From contig NW_026251825.1 in assembly GCF_025024155.1 (NCBI RefSeq), positions 22,517 through 86,516 on the forward strand: DNA of 64,000 bases. The letters run 5' to 3'. The notes below the pieces were generated by a model. The model did not search any database. It had not been told where the DNA came from and saw only the letters and a program-made list of their open reading frames with translations. Numbering within the stretch: the stretch's first letter is position 1; every line of letters begins with the position of its first letter. Shown here in pieces: positions 31,420 through 43,443 of this stretch. The position numbers and the translations under genes are program-made. Source of the DNA: Gamsiella multidivaricata. Lineage: Eukaryota; Mortierellomycota; Mortierellomycetes; Mortierellales; Mortierellaceae.

Positions 31420-33370
31420 ATGAATGAAAAGAGCGCAGCTTCCCTTCTACCAATAACGGCTGAGAGCGAAGCTCATATCTCCTCTACACACAATGCTATA
31501 GAGAGACTTAGACAACTCCGTCGAGGTTTCTTCAAGCTGGGTCTCCTGGGCCTGGCCGCCTATTATCTTCTTTGCGCCCTATTTGATAATGCTGCGGACG
31601 ATGGGCGCGGCTCAAGCAACAAGCACCATCATGAAATTAGCCATGGTTCCAAGTTCCAGTTCGAAAAGCATATGCAGGTAGATATTGATCAGCTTGTAGC
31701 CGGCACTTTAGAGTCCAAGTAAGAACACTCGATCGTTAATCCTTGACAAGTACTTCGCACTGCTATCTTGGGAACACTGCTTACGCCACCAATTTTACCG
31801 ACTACCACCTTTAGTATCGTTTGGGATCGCTTGGCAGAAATGACCGACACCTATGGTCCCCGCATTGTCGGTTCTGAGACATTAGAGAAGGTGAGTTGGA
31901 AAAATTCTATTACTCGTGTGATTGCCGTCTTCTTTCAACTACGAGAGCGACTATAATCATTATCCACCGCTGTATGCCATTTTATAGTCAATTGACTGGG
32001 TGGTGGAGAAGGTAAAGGCAGATAACCTTTCTGTTACCACAGAAGAGGTGGTTGTCGATTATTGGCAACGCAACCATGAGTCACTGCACTTCCTCTCGCC
32101 AACCCGCGGTCCCGTCAAGATGCACATTCTCGGTCTCGGATATAGTGTCTCTACACCCGACCCAATCAATGGGCTTGTGGCAGAGATCGTCGTAGCACAC
32201 TCCAAGGAGGAACTCGACGAACTGGCGAAAGCTGGCAAGGTCGAGGGTAAGGTCGTCGTTTGGAACAAACCATTCTCGCAATATGACGAGGACTTCGTCT
32301 TTCGAGCATTTGGTGCCATCTGGGCGCAAGAGCACGGAGCTGTCGCATCCCTTGTTCGATCCCTAGGACCTTTCTCGCTGCAAACACCCCACACGGGGGC
32401 TGCCGATCCTGCGAACATTCCTGCAGCTTCCGTCTCTGCTGAGGATGCCGATCTCCTGCAACGCTCTTTTCAAAGACACCAACAAGATCCGGAACGATTT
32501 CCTGAATGGCCCAGGATCAGATTGGTCATGGGTGCGGCCACAGAACTTGACGCCAAGATCTCAAGAAACATCATTATCGAACTGAAGGGGCGAGATACCC
32601 CGGGGGAGGTTGTTGTCATTGGTGGACACATTGATAGCTGGGACGTCGGTAGCGGTGCCGTGGATGACGGCGCTGGGTGCTTTATCGCCTGGGAAACACT
32701 GCGTCAACTAAGCCGACTGGAGAGGCCCCCGCGCAGGACAGTGAGAGTGGTATTCTGGACTTCGGAGGAGAATACTGCTGCTGGGGCCGAGGTTTATGCC
32801 GAAAACCATCCCGAGAGCGACTCGAACCGCCATGTCTTTGCATTCGAGTCGGATATTGGCGTGTTTGATGCTTATGGAATCGCGTTCACTCCTGGACGTC
32901 GCAACGAGGGTCTGAATGAACTGACGGGCTTCAACTCTTTTAAGTACCTGGCGGCTGCCGGGAAACATTTCATGGGCGCTCGTAAGGACCTAGGATATCC
33001 TGGGGCAGGGCAGTACGTTCTTCCGGATGGCGAAGGCGAGGATATCAATCCCCTGTGCAACCGCGGTGTTGCCTGTGCTCAGTTCACCCCCGCCGACCCA
33101 TTCCCTCTTCCCTATTCAACGTCCCCATACGCTGTCCCAAGCATGACTGAAGGACATCGCCATCACAAGCACCACCGGCACCATCGGCATCATGGCGGTG
33201 ATAACAAAGATGTCAATCCACCGCGCCGCCCTTTGGACTCTGGTTACTTCTACTACCACCACACAGAGGCAGACACTATGGGGGCGTTTACGCCTGAACA
33301 ACTGAAGCGCTCTGCAGCTGTTATGGCTATCTGGACATACATCGTAGCGGAGAGCACGGTCGATCTATAG
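31420..33370 (+). CDS. Membrane-anchored M28 zinc peptidase, carboxypeptidase Q-like
   Basis: Zinc exopeptidase probably acting in the secretory or vacuolar lumen. The model join(31420..31718, 31815..31890, 31988..33370) gives 585 aa; an in-frame ATG at 31411 is an alternative start. A hydrophobic helix near residues 35-55 (LGLLGLAAYYLLCALF) after a basic stretch predicts a type II membrane anchor. Di-zinc ligands are visible: H339-x-D341 in GGHIDSWDVG, D351, catalytic E385 and ligand E386 in WTSEENTAAG, D414 in FESDIG, and the final His549/550 in YYHHTEADTM. A His/Arg-rich insertion (about 514-528) sits just before that last ligand. Human CPQ is secreted and lacks the anchor. Confidence 0.92.
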
Positions 33371-33540
33371 TATTCCAAATAAGACGCGACGTAGATTGAT
33401 CAAACGCGACATCATGAGTTTAGCTTAGGCCTTCCCGCCCCCACAAATAAAAGGTTTGCTTTCATATTCATAAGTCCATTATGTCCATTACGTTTCCCTC
33501 TTCAACGTCTCACGAATCCCACACTTTCATTCCCAAAACC

Positions 33541-35294
33541 ATGCGTGTTCTTGTCACCGGTGCCTCAGGTCTTCTCGGCCGTGCTGTCGTGTCTGAGTTT
33601 AAGAATTCAGGCCATGAAGGTTGGAATGATCATCCCAGTACTGGCCGCCTCATTTATGAGAATCCTCAAAACTGACCACTGGAAACTGTGCTGTCTTTAT
33701 AATAAGTGATTGGCGTTGCATTCTCTCGTGCACAGGGCGATCTCAAGAAGGTAATTCTATCGCGCCAGCAGCCTGAACATGCACAATTGCTCGCTCTGGC
33801 CATCTCTGTCTCTAAATGTGCATTATATCTTTTCAAGTTGAATTTAGAGGACTCTACTGCCGTGGAGGCGTTTGTGGATCAGGAGAAGCCTGACGGTATG
33901 TGGTTGAAAGAGCACTTGGATTGGCGAAGTGTAGTAGGTGTCTGAATTGGAGCTCTAATCCCCTTGTCCTTGGTCAATTGCTTGGTCGTAGTTATTGTTC
34001 ACTGCGCTGCCGAGCGTCGCCCCGACGTAGTCGAGAAGAACCCCAATGGGGCAAAGAACGTAAGGTTGAGCTCGGGTCAATTGGAATATTTTTAGTTTAC
34101 GTGTTATGTGTTTAACCGCCGCTGTCCTTATCGTGTTTTGGTCATTGTAGCTCAACGTTCAGGTTCCCGGACTGCTGGCGGATATATCCAACGACCGGGG
34201 AATCCTGTTGATTTACATCTCCACTGATTACGTTTTTGATGGCACTAGCCCACCTTACGACGTCCGCGATAAGGCCAACCCATTGAATGTCTATGGTGAG
34301 TGCATGTCCATTTTGTCGCGTTTTTTAGTACTGTTAATTCGGAGGGTGCCTAACGCCGATTGTCGAGACGCATAGGTCAGACCAAGTACGATGGGGAACT
34401 CGAGGTCAAAAGACTCAACTCCTCTGCTATTATCCTGAGAGTCCCCATTCTTTATGGGGAAACAGAATACAATGGCGAATCTGCCGTCAATGCCTTGATT
34501 GACAGCGTCAAAGATGTAAGTCTGGATGTTGCATTTGCAAGTACAGCGAGATGCCCTATTTAACTACTGTATCTTCTGATCGTAGGGCAAAGCTACGACC
34601 ATGGATGACTATGCTATTCGCTACCCAACCAATGGTAACAGAGGGCATCTCTCAGAATTAGCATGAATCCGTTGTATGAATAGCTGTACTCATAGTATTT
34701 TATTCTCATTGCTTTATAGTCGCCGATGTCGCCCGAGTGATCAAGGACCTGTCGCTCAAGGTCCGCCACGAAAAAGTGTTCATTTCCGGCATTCTTCACT
34801 TTTCTGCCGAAGAAAAGTTCACGAAATATAGGATGTGCGGTATGTTGTCTGTCTCCGCACTTTCTGTCGATCGATCCTCTGCTCAGAACACTCAGTTAAT
34901 CACTTTTTTTGACGGTTCCCTAGAGGTGATCGCTAAAGTTCTTGGAACCTCCATGGACCATCTTGAATCAGTCTCCACTGCTCCCAAAGACGGAGGAAGT
35001 ATGTTATCTTTTTTGAACCAAAAGCGGAGTCAAGAAAATGTTACTTGTGGTGCTCACCTTGAGGTGCTAGATATGCATGCAATAACGCACATGATGACCA
35101 GCCTGGCATCGTCGTAATATTTTTTACTAACCGCCATTTCATTCAATTTTGATGGCTGTACTTTTTCACTCTCTATATTAGCTACAAGGCCGTATGATTG
35201 CCACCTCTCCAACCGATGCCTCAATGGTGTTGGCATTAACACGCACTGTGTTAAGTTTGAAGACTGGATGCAGCGTTGGCTGACCAAGGCCTGA
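33541..35294 (+). CDS. MAT2B: MAT2B / RmlD-like NAD(P)-binding protein, ten exons
   Basis: Short-chain dehydrogenase-fold protein resembling methionine adenosyltransferase regulatory subunit beta and dTDP-4-dehydrorhamnose reductase. The model join(33541..33619, 33707..33750, 33838..33895, 33992..34059, 34151..34295, 34376..34515, 34586..34634, 34720..34839, 34924..34998, 35182..35294) gives 296 aa. An in-frame ATG at 33481 would add 20 residues. Motifs are TGASGLLGRAVV (nucleotide-binding glycines), VIVHCAAERRPDVVEKNP, YISTDYVFDGTSPPY, YGQTK (Tyr131 to Lys135, catalytic pair), LRVPILYGETEYNGESAV and a MAT2B-like C-terminal half. Ten exons in 1.75 kb make it the most fragmented gene here. It starts only 170 bp after the peptidase stop codon. 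A reductase role cannot be excluded. Confidence 0.9.
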
Positions 35295-36376
35295 AAGAGT
35301 CTGTTGCCACGGTTAAAATGGAGCCAAGGAGGTGATAGGATCCTTAGCTAGCGTCGCATGAAAACCGAATAAATTACAGGACCAGTCCAGCTGTCGTTAC
35401 TGTGAGAGCCCGGTACTGAGGGCCGTGGCGACCAGGGATACTCCACTTAGTTGGCTGTGCAGGAATGTCGTGTTTTACCTGGGTGAGAGAGGCATATGAA
35501 CCTAATGGCTCAGTTAACTTATGGGTGTATCGCATGGCTGTTGTAGTATTTTTTAGCCGTTCTATTTTCGAAGTCGTTTTTCTCTTCTCGCACATGTAGG
35601 ATGAAGTTCAATGAAGTTCAATGAAGTCTATCATGGAAGGGCTGAATGTTCTCTTCTCCGATAGTCCAGAGCGTATTGAGAGCAGTTTTGGGTTGAACGG
35701 ATAGATCATTGTGTGTGCATTAACGCCAGGCAGGCCCGGGTGGCGCTGTCTCCACACAGTGCACTCAGGAATAGAAAGAGAAAGCGAAAAACAAGACAAA
35801 AGAGACAGGGCGGGTTGAGTGGGCTCGTGATACTAATAACAATTATCGCCATCGCGAATGCGAAAGCGGAGGAAATGCGCCCCCGGCTTTGTTGTTTTCG
35901 TATGTGTTGTTTGTCTTTGTTCAAATGCAAATGTAATCTGCCGATAAAGCCTCGTCTGTGTCTGTGTCTGTGTCTGTGTGCTGTTTGTCCGAATACACAT
36001 TAAGTTTTTTCTTATTTTGAAAAGGAAGACAGACGAACGCCCAGCAATTGAACAGGGCCAGAACATTTGCCCCCCCTCCTCTTTTTCTTTTCTTCATTCT
36101 CTGCATCATCACCCTCAAGCTACTCCATCCTCATCTGCATCTGCCATTCTACTTTTCTTTTTCATTTTTCTTATTTGTAGCTGCAGCTGTTGCTGTGCCT
36201 GAAGATAACTCTCCTTTTTTGAACAGGACACTCTATTGGTCTCACTTCACTCACGTTCCTTATTTTCATCCACTCGCATTTGTTCCTGATTATTGATACA
36301 AAACGAATCTCTAAATACCACCACCACCACCACTACTGCTACTACTACTATTACTATCGCCACATTAACACCAGCA
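35295..36376. other. Intergenic region and leader of the RA-PH gene
   Basis: Contains a (TCTGTG)n run at about 35956-35980, a CT-rich stretch (36060-36200) and an (ACC/ACT)n run at about 36318-36350 just ahead of the RA-PH start codon. No gene is recognised. Confidence 0.5.
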
Positions 36377-39300
36377 ATGACTCGACAGACAGCACGCGAT
36401 GGGGATCTGGATTTTGAACAGATGTTGGGCGAGCTGGCGGCCATGAAAACGGACCTGGCCAACAGAGTAAGTGAAGATACTCTTTTTTGTAGGAGGCAGT
36501 TTATATATAGCCAGGTGATACATTCCAGATTTGCTGTTGAGGACTCGAGTCGAGAGTCTAGGGGTATGACTTGATGTTTGCTTTCACCTTCCTGAGGGGC
36601 TTGAGTAGATATCGACAGGCTGGTGTTGAAGCGCATGGTCAACATGCCATCTAGTCGATCCAAACTCGACTGCCGAGAGTCATTTTTGAGGAGCATCCGC
36701 CTCAAACGATCGACTCCTCTTTTGTTTCTTTGTTGGCACCGCCTTCAATTCTTTCAGCTGTCTAGCTGTATTTAATTTAACAGTGGATTTCTCATTAATC
36801 TGTGCGACATAAATGAACTCCCGCCGTTCCTTTGTTCATCCTTACTCTTATATTCCGCCCCTATTGTCGAACCTACGAACCTAGCAAGCAAATCGTGTCG
36901 CTTCCCGTCCTACGAGATCACGCACCGTAACTGCAGATGGCGAGCCTCGGCGCGTACGCGCGAGACGTGCCGCAACAGATCATGCAGATGTTCCTCTGTC
37001 TGTCGAGGCGCCCTCAACTGCATCAGCCATCTCCAACCAAACAATCCTCTCGCCAACATCGCCAGTCGCCAGTCGATCGGCCACATTGCTCGCCAGTTTG
37101 CACGATTCAGATCACGATAAAGAGCAAGGTCGGGAGCCAAGCCCTAGTGCGACTCAGGGACAGGAACAGCGTCCAAAGAAGAGTGATCAGGGTCAACAAC
37201 CAGAGATGAGGATCGAGACTACACTTCCAGATACACCCCTCCACAGCTCGGAGGCTGCAACAAAATCTGTCCAGTCCGTGCAAAGTATTGAGCCCGATGA
37301 CTTACTTGGGAGCAGCAGTCTAGCCCGCTCTGAGAGTCGCCGCAATCCAGCTGCACCATTGCCACCAAAATCAGCACAGCGCTCTCGATCGATTTCCAAC
37401 AACTCTGGCCGAACCTCTCGGACCTTTCATAACGAGGGTGAGATCAATCGCGAGAACGACATTATGCCCAACAGTCAGGAAATTTCGCCTCAGGAAACTT
37501 CTACAGCGATATTCGGGTCAAATACCCCGGCTCGCCCATCTCCTCGGACCTTTGCATCGGCTCCTGCGATAACAGCGGGCAATGGCCAGCAGGCAGCATC
37601 ATCGCCTCGTTTGCCTGCACGCTCCAATAGTCGAAATTATGTCAGACCCTCCGCTTCTGGTACTTCTTCCACCTCAGACCAAACGCCCCAAGGGTCAAGG
37701 TCCGCATCTAGACGCAACACATTTTCAAAATCTGAAGGTGGACAGGAAGGCAGCCTGTACATTGGCACGCCCTCCATTGCAGAGGACCGAGAGCTCACTT
37801 TTGTATCGCAGTCTACTCAGGATCAGCAGCAAAGGCAGCAACTAGCCTCGACACTATCAGAGGAAGCACCTCAGCGAATTCCAACGAAGAAGCCCTCTAA
37901 TAGCACTCTCAGACGACCTAATGAAGACGAAGGGTCGCCCAACCCATCTATAGCGCCTTCCCTTTCGCCATCTAGCACCATCCCTTCGCCAGTATTTGGC
38001 CAGCATGATGCAACGCTCAAGCACGAGGAACATGAACGCCAAGGGCGCCCCGCTCTTCGTAAGCAACAGTCAGCTGATCCAGCGGCGATGCATCGTCAGT
38101 ACCAACAAGATCCTCCTACGGTTCGCGACAATCTTCCGAGTCGACAAGCGTCCGAAAGGCGACCAGACCGCGCCCGCAACTATTCGAACTCCGGAAATAC
38201 TGACGACGAACAGTTGCCCGAGCGCGGTAGAGCTCAGAACCAGGATGGTGGCTCCTCAAAGGGCGGCATGTTTTCCTGGGTGCGATCAAGGAGCAAGTCC
38301 AGAGATGCTACGAGTACTCGTCAAAACCAAGATACTGTAAGGACCAATCGCTCCTGGTATAAATGCCGCACATATATATGTATACATATATACTCTCATG
38401 TCACTGACTTGAACTACCTGCTTTTATCATGTATGTTTTAGCCTGCGTATCCAGATTACAACCCTTCTTTGATCCCAAGTCGTAGTGCCAGCTCATCCGG
38501 GAGCCGTACCAAGTCGCTTCCCAGGAAACCTTCGAACCAAAATCTTCACGCCACTAACGATGGCTGGCCACCATATTCGCCTGGTACCCTCAATAGTCAT
38601 CCCACCACACCGGGAGGTTCAGTTCTCAATAGATCTCTATCGAAGTCTAACCTCATCCCATCAAAGTTCGGCACTCCACTGAGCACACCGAATGAAACAT
38701 CACAGCCTCCGCCGTTGCTCAACGTCAGCACAAATATGAATACGATTCATCATGAAAAGATGGTTCGTGGAATGGGTATGGGAAGTACACCTATCGCACC
38801 AACGGTTTTGCTCACACCTCAGCCCTCGTTTCCCCCAACTGGCTCCAACGGAGGCGCACCTGGAGGAGGCAAAAGAAATATGGCCTTGGCCATGATGAAG
38901 CAGGATGGATCTCCGAGTTCCAGTGAGTTGCAGATGCAGCAGCGACACCAGCAGCTTCAGCAGGCACAAATGCAGCACATCCAGCAACAGCAGCAGCGAC
39001 TGGCCACCACCTCTGCTACAAACTCGACATCCCCTCCAGCTACACCAACGAGCCCTCGAAATCAAAGTACACCCCAAGGTTCCTTGGCACCTTCAACACC
39101 GTCATCATCAACATCAGCAGCAGCGACAACGACACCAGCAACGCAACGTCTTGTTGCCACACGCATCTATATCCAAACGGAAACAGATTTTAAGTCGGTC
39201 AATCTTGCACCCAACTCGACTGCTCTTGATGTGTTGCATATGTTGCAACAGCGAGGAACGTTCGGCGACATCGGCGATAGCCGATACCACGACCGATGGA

Positions 39301-40191
39301 CAGTGTTTGAGTACTCGAAAGAGTTTATGATTGAGCGTCCATTGCGCGATTTTGAGGTTTTGTTGGATGTGATGAAGACTTGGGAAGCTGATAAGGACAA
39401 CAAGATGATCTGCAAGAGTTTCCCCGCGCGTAATGAGTTGTCGGCCAAGGAAGTAATCCGCCTGGTTGGACCCGCAGGACAAGAGGATTTTGTGCGACCA
39501 CATGGCTGGGTGCATGTCGAGATGAAGAAGGGCAAGTGGGTGAAGAGGTATCTCCATACGACTGACACGGCCGTCTATCACTCCAAGGACAACAAGGTAA
39601 TGTAACTTGCCTGGCCATTCCTACGATAGACCGGAGTAGGCATCATCAGGGCACCAACATGATACTCTGTATTTGACAACGATAGTTCACTGGAGAGAGC
39701 ATGCTGTGTCTGCTGCGTAACTTTGACGTGTACGCGGTTCAAGTCCCACGGAAGAAGGCTCCTACGAAATTCGGATTTGCACTCAAGTCATCGGACAGCA
39801 TCCACATGTTCGAGACGCCGGAGGACGACTATATCCATTACGTCTGCACTGAATCGGGGGAGTCCCTTCGAGACTGGTTGGTGGGTCTCCGTGCGATCAA
39901 GGTAGGAGAGAGAAAACGATCGATCGATCGATGTCACAGTGTTCATGGGCATGCGACATGGCAAAAGCGAATTTTATTAACATGGATTTTTTATTTCTTT
40001 CATTGCAGGGCATATTTATGTACCATGCTAATCCAGAAATGATTCGCCAGGGACAAAAGCGGGCAGAGGAACTGATGTCTTCCGGAAGCCAGGATGGATT
40101 GGCGAGAGGAAAGTTGACGGACGAACAGGTGAGCATAGTGGAAGCCAAACTCGCTGGGTTGGGCATGTCTTTGAGTAGTAGATCGCGCTAG
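36377..40191 (+). CDS. Ras-association plus PH domain adaptor (MRL/Grb7-like), five exons in the short form
   Basis: Signalling adaptor with an adjacent RA-PH module, the arrangement of lamellipodin/RIAM/Grb7 proteins that couple Ras/Rap GTPases to membranes and actin. The short model join(36377..36466, 36885..38336, 38442..39596, 39686..39901, 40009..40191) gives 1,031 aa. Residues 1-750 are Ser/Pro/Gln-rich and disordered. RA lies at about 753-850 (TRIYIQTETDFKSVNLAPNS, FEYSKEFMIERPLRDFEVLLDVM). PH lies at about 860-970 (GWVHVEMKKGKWVKRYLHTT, YAVQVPRKKAPTKFGFALKSS, ESLRDWLVGLRAIK). Exon 2 joins in phase at LANR/QANRVASRP. A strong GTGAGC donor after 40128 would bypass the stop and join, in phase 0, an open exon at 41300-42604, giving 1,445 aa. 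Confidence 0.88.
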
Positions 40192-41299
40192 TTATTTCCT
40201 TTGCTTCTTTTCAAAGCATCCTGTCATGCATGACTATCATCCCCTCCTCCTGTTTCCAGGTTCCTTTTCTTTTTTTCCAAACAAAAACAACAACAACAAA
40301 AGAGTTAAATAACTTCAAGAGACCACACCAGACCAGACAAACCAGATGCCGTTTTGGACAACGTAGACGGCCTGCTTATGCATAAAGGAGGAGAAGAGGT
40401 GGAAGAAGCAGCAGGAACCATTTCAGGGTCTTAGTGCACTCGCTGTTGCTGCTCTGAAAATTGAATGTAATGGGAGGACGACAACGATTTCGTTTGACAA
40501 GGAGCCCCATAAACAAAAGAAAAGGAGGTTGACCGAACAAACCTGCGTAACAAAAAGATCCAAACTTGTAAATGGACCACAGGGTCAAAGGATTGTGCAT
40601 GTGCATCCCCCGTCTCTCTTTTCTCTCCTCCGTGAGGCATCTCTGGATTCTCGATCCTCGCCTCCTCCGCTCTATCCTCGGTCAATTTTTTTCTCACAGG
40701 GTCTCTTTTGTTCCATTTTCCATAAACTGCTGTTGTTTTGTCTCTCTTTTCACTTCCTTCAGTCTCCCCACAAGGAAAAAAAATAGTGCGGAGTATTATA
40801 AGTAACTGTTTTTTCTTCTTTGTTCGATGCATTTAATGCTGCATTTGTCTGTTGGCACACTGGCGGATCATTTGACGTTTTGAATTATGTCGTCGGCATC
40901 CCATCCTTTTTTTGTGCTGTTATTCAAGAGAGAGACACAGATATGGCGAACTTCCGGGAAAAAAAGTAAAGAGTGAGAGAGAGCAGAGTAGTCGGTCCAT
41001 CCGTTCCTCCTCTTCCTCCTTACTATCGTGCTGCTCTCGTCGAATGTCTCCGATACATGCCCAGCACTTGACTATGCATACGCTGCGAGTGTATATAAAT
41101 TAGCCTACAAAAAAAAAAAAAGGCGCTCCGTAATACAAAAAGGCGTGCATCCATTCTTTTTATACTTTACTCACCCTAACTAATCTCGTCTCTCTTCTTC
41201 CTCTCCTCCTAATCGATTTTTCTTTCTCTTTCACTCTCTCTCACTCTTTCGCACGCACACTCTTCTTCCCCCCTCTCTCTCTCTCCCATCGCTCCCAAG
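40192..41299. other. RA-PH 3' flank, or long intron
   Basis: Either the intergenic region, or most of a 1,171-bp intron of the RA-PH long form. It holds an A-rich stretch, a 13-base A run near 41107-41119 and a long CT-rich tract (41155-41299) that could be a promoter leader or a polypyrimidine tract. Confidence 0.45.
41092..41100 (+). promoter_or_regulatory. TATA-like element TATATAAAT
   Basis: A TATATAAAT lies about 200 bp upstream of the open frame at 41300. It is followed by a CT-rich stretch, so an internal or separate promoter for the 41300-42604 exon is possible. Confidence 0.35.
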
Positions 41300-42604
41300 G
41301 CGACGATTATTACGACGCATTTTTATTCGCCGCACGGGGTCTCCGCTGATACTCTTCTACCTTCAAACACGGCCACCATCAGTTCCGCTTTGCATATCTC
41401 GCCGTTGAATTCGTCTGTCGCACACGATCGGCACGATCGCGAATTTCTGGTTCCTGGCCTGTCCACAACAGTAACGTCGACGACCAAAGAGGACTCTCCC
41501 ACCACTCCTTCATCTCTATTAGCTTCTCCACCGATATCCTCGCGTTCCAACCCTGACCTAGCCAGCATTGAGCGACACACCGACAAAGGCCGTTTCGCGA
41601 ACATCAGCAACACATCACGTATAGAAAATATGCCTACCACCAGCAATAGCAGTAACGGCACCAGCGGCAGTGGCAGTGGTGGCACCACTGCGAAGAATCC
41701 ATTCATGGCAGGCAGTCTGCTGCAGCAGCGTGTCGAAGTCGAAAAGCAAGAGATCGAGGACATGAAGCTTCAACTTAAAATGAGGGAGCAAGCAGGCGTA
41801 CTCGGGGCAAGGAATATGAGCATGAACCTGAATCTGAACGATAGCACCACCAACGGCTCCTTTCCTTACCAAACGGGCGGCCACGGTCGCGACCTCTCAT
41901 CCGCTGGATCTGCCAATTCTCTTTCTTCTATCGCCTTGAGTCGCTCCCTTCAACATCAACAGGCACCACAATCGTCCCAACCAGCACCACCAAAATTTGG
42001 AGGTCCAGGGACACTTATCGAAAAAGGGGAGGCCCGAGCGGCCGAGCTCCTACAGCGGTCCAAGAGTGCAGGACCAGGACTGCTTCGCCCAGCGCATGTG
42101 AATGGTTCATCTGGTGCTGGTGGTGGCTACCGTCGTACAAGGTCCAAGGGCCGCATTCCTACTGAGGACCAAGTGCGATATGGAGGACCTGAGTCACCAC
42201 GCTCCCCGGATTCATCTCCTAGTGTTCCATCCGTGCCGCAGGGGCCGCTTTTACAGTTCGATGACCCAGATGCCATGATCCAGCCAGGGCTGTTGCTTTC
42301 GAGAGCAAAATCGGCCAAACAGCCGTTTTTATCCAACCCGGTGAATAGCACTCACAATGGATATTTGTCGCGGACGAAAAACTCTGACAATGGTGGAAGA
42401 TCCAGGGGCCGCCATGGAGGCCATGGCGCTTGTAGTCAAGAGGCTAGCCAAAGCAGGACGAAGATTAAACCGCTTGTCGATCTGGGCAGCATCAAGACGA
42501 ACCAGGACGTCATTGGACCTGGGCTCCTGACAAACAGCAATACCTCAGCTGGAGCAGCGTCTGCAAAGTCGCCACGACGGAACAAGCCGCTGTTGGAGTT
42601 TTAG
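41300..42604 (+). CDS. Disordered 435-codon exon: C-terminus of the RA-PH protein, or a separate gene
   Basis: A frame opens at the acceptor-like CCCAAG|GCG (41299/41300) and runs to a stop at 42602-42604. It contains no ATG until 41630 (MPTTSNSS), although 41300-41630 reads like protein. The product is Ser/Gly/Pro-rich, with one helix-forming segment (QRVEVEKQEIEDMKLQLKMR). It repeats a short motif: GPGTLIEKGEARAAELLQRSKS, MIQPGLLLSRAKSA, VIGPGLLTNSN, ending RRNKPLLEF. The motif resembles NPEMIRQGQKRAEELMSSGS in the last PH exon, and the junction from 40128 is phase 0 on both sides. Both points favour one gene. A TATA-like site at 41092 and a CT-rich leader favour a separate gene starting at 41630. 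Confidence 0.6.
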   Translation, partial: ATIITTHFYSPHGVSADTLLPSNTATISSALHISPLNSSVAHDRHDREFLVPGLSTTVTSTTKEDSPTTPSSLLASPPISSRSNPDLASIERHTDKGRFANISNTSRIENMPTTSNSSNGTSGSGSGGTTAKNPFMAGSLLQQRVEVEKQEIEDMKLQLKMREQAGVLGARNMSMNLNLNDSTTNGSFPYQTGGHGRDLSSAGSANSLSSIALSRSLQHQQAPQSSQPAPPKFGGPGTLIEKGEARAAELLQRSKSAGPGLLRPAHVNGSSGAGGGYRRTRSKGRIPTEDQVRYGGPESPRSPDSSPSVPSVPQGPLLQFDDPDAMIQPGLLLSRAKSAKQPFLSNPVNSTHNGYLSRTKNSDNGGRSRGRHGGHGACSQEASQSRTKIKPLVDLGSIKTNQDVIGPGLLTNSNTSAGAASAKSPRRNKPLLEF

Positions 42605-43443
42605 ACCCTAAAATAGATCGCACAATCGTACAATTTTCTTGAGAGTAAAACGTGTGCCCCAACTTAACGATATCTGTCGTACATATCATGAACCTTTTGT
42701 GCGATATTTCGAGCTTATCCAGCTCTTGGGTCGCAGTTTTCAGGTCCGGCGCTCCAATCACGCATTAAGGGTGCGTAACCCAGAATAACCTCCCTTTGGA
42801 TGATGAAAACAAAAAAGCCACTGGCAGGCACCTTTTGGCAGCGCCGAGGTGATGCGACAGGCTGTTGCATCAAAGTGTGGAAACAATACTCTCTCCAATC
42901 ACTCCTCTCTTTCCTCCGGGAATTGACACACAATTACTCCTCTGACATAGGCGCAGGCTCGAGGTCAGACCAACGCCGCATCATCGACAGAAGGATATTG
43001 AGCTCTGTAGGTTGACTTCAGCTGTGGCCGTTATAACTCCTTAAGAACGTGCCCCTGGCCTTGAGGAATGCCCTTCTAATCGCGTTTTTGGTCTTTATGC
43101 CCTTCTCAGACCCACCTCAGGGCAGTCAAGCACCTCACCCTGTATTGGTTGACTTCTATCTGCTAAGACGAACAATGAAGTTATAAGCCTGATCAGAACC
43201 AGCGATTCCCTCCAGTCAACTCACCATATTATTTGGGACACTCGTGAACTGTTGGAGGTGAGTGCCTTGAGTCCATATCGAGACACGCTCCAGGATACGG
43301 GCCAAAGACATTGAGTAACAACGGTTAATATTTCTCTTCTACTATACCGTCTTTTTCATATAGGCCGGTTTACGTCGATCCAATATATTTTCAGCCAACG
43401 ACTTGGCGCTCTCCACTAGGACACCAGATCCTGCGTCATCTGG
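42605..43443. other. Intergenic region before the PPR gene
   Basis: 839 bp without a recognisable gene, repeat or RNA. It is less CT-biased than other leaders in the window. Confidence 0.5.
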
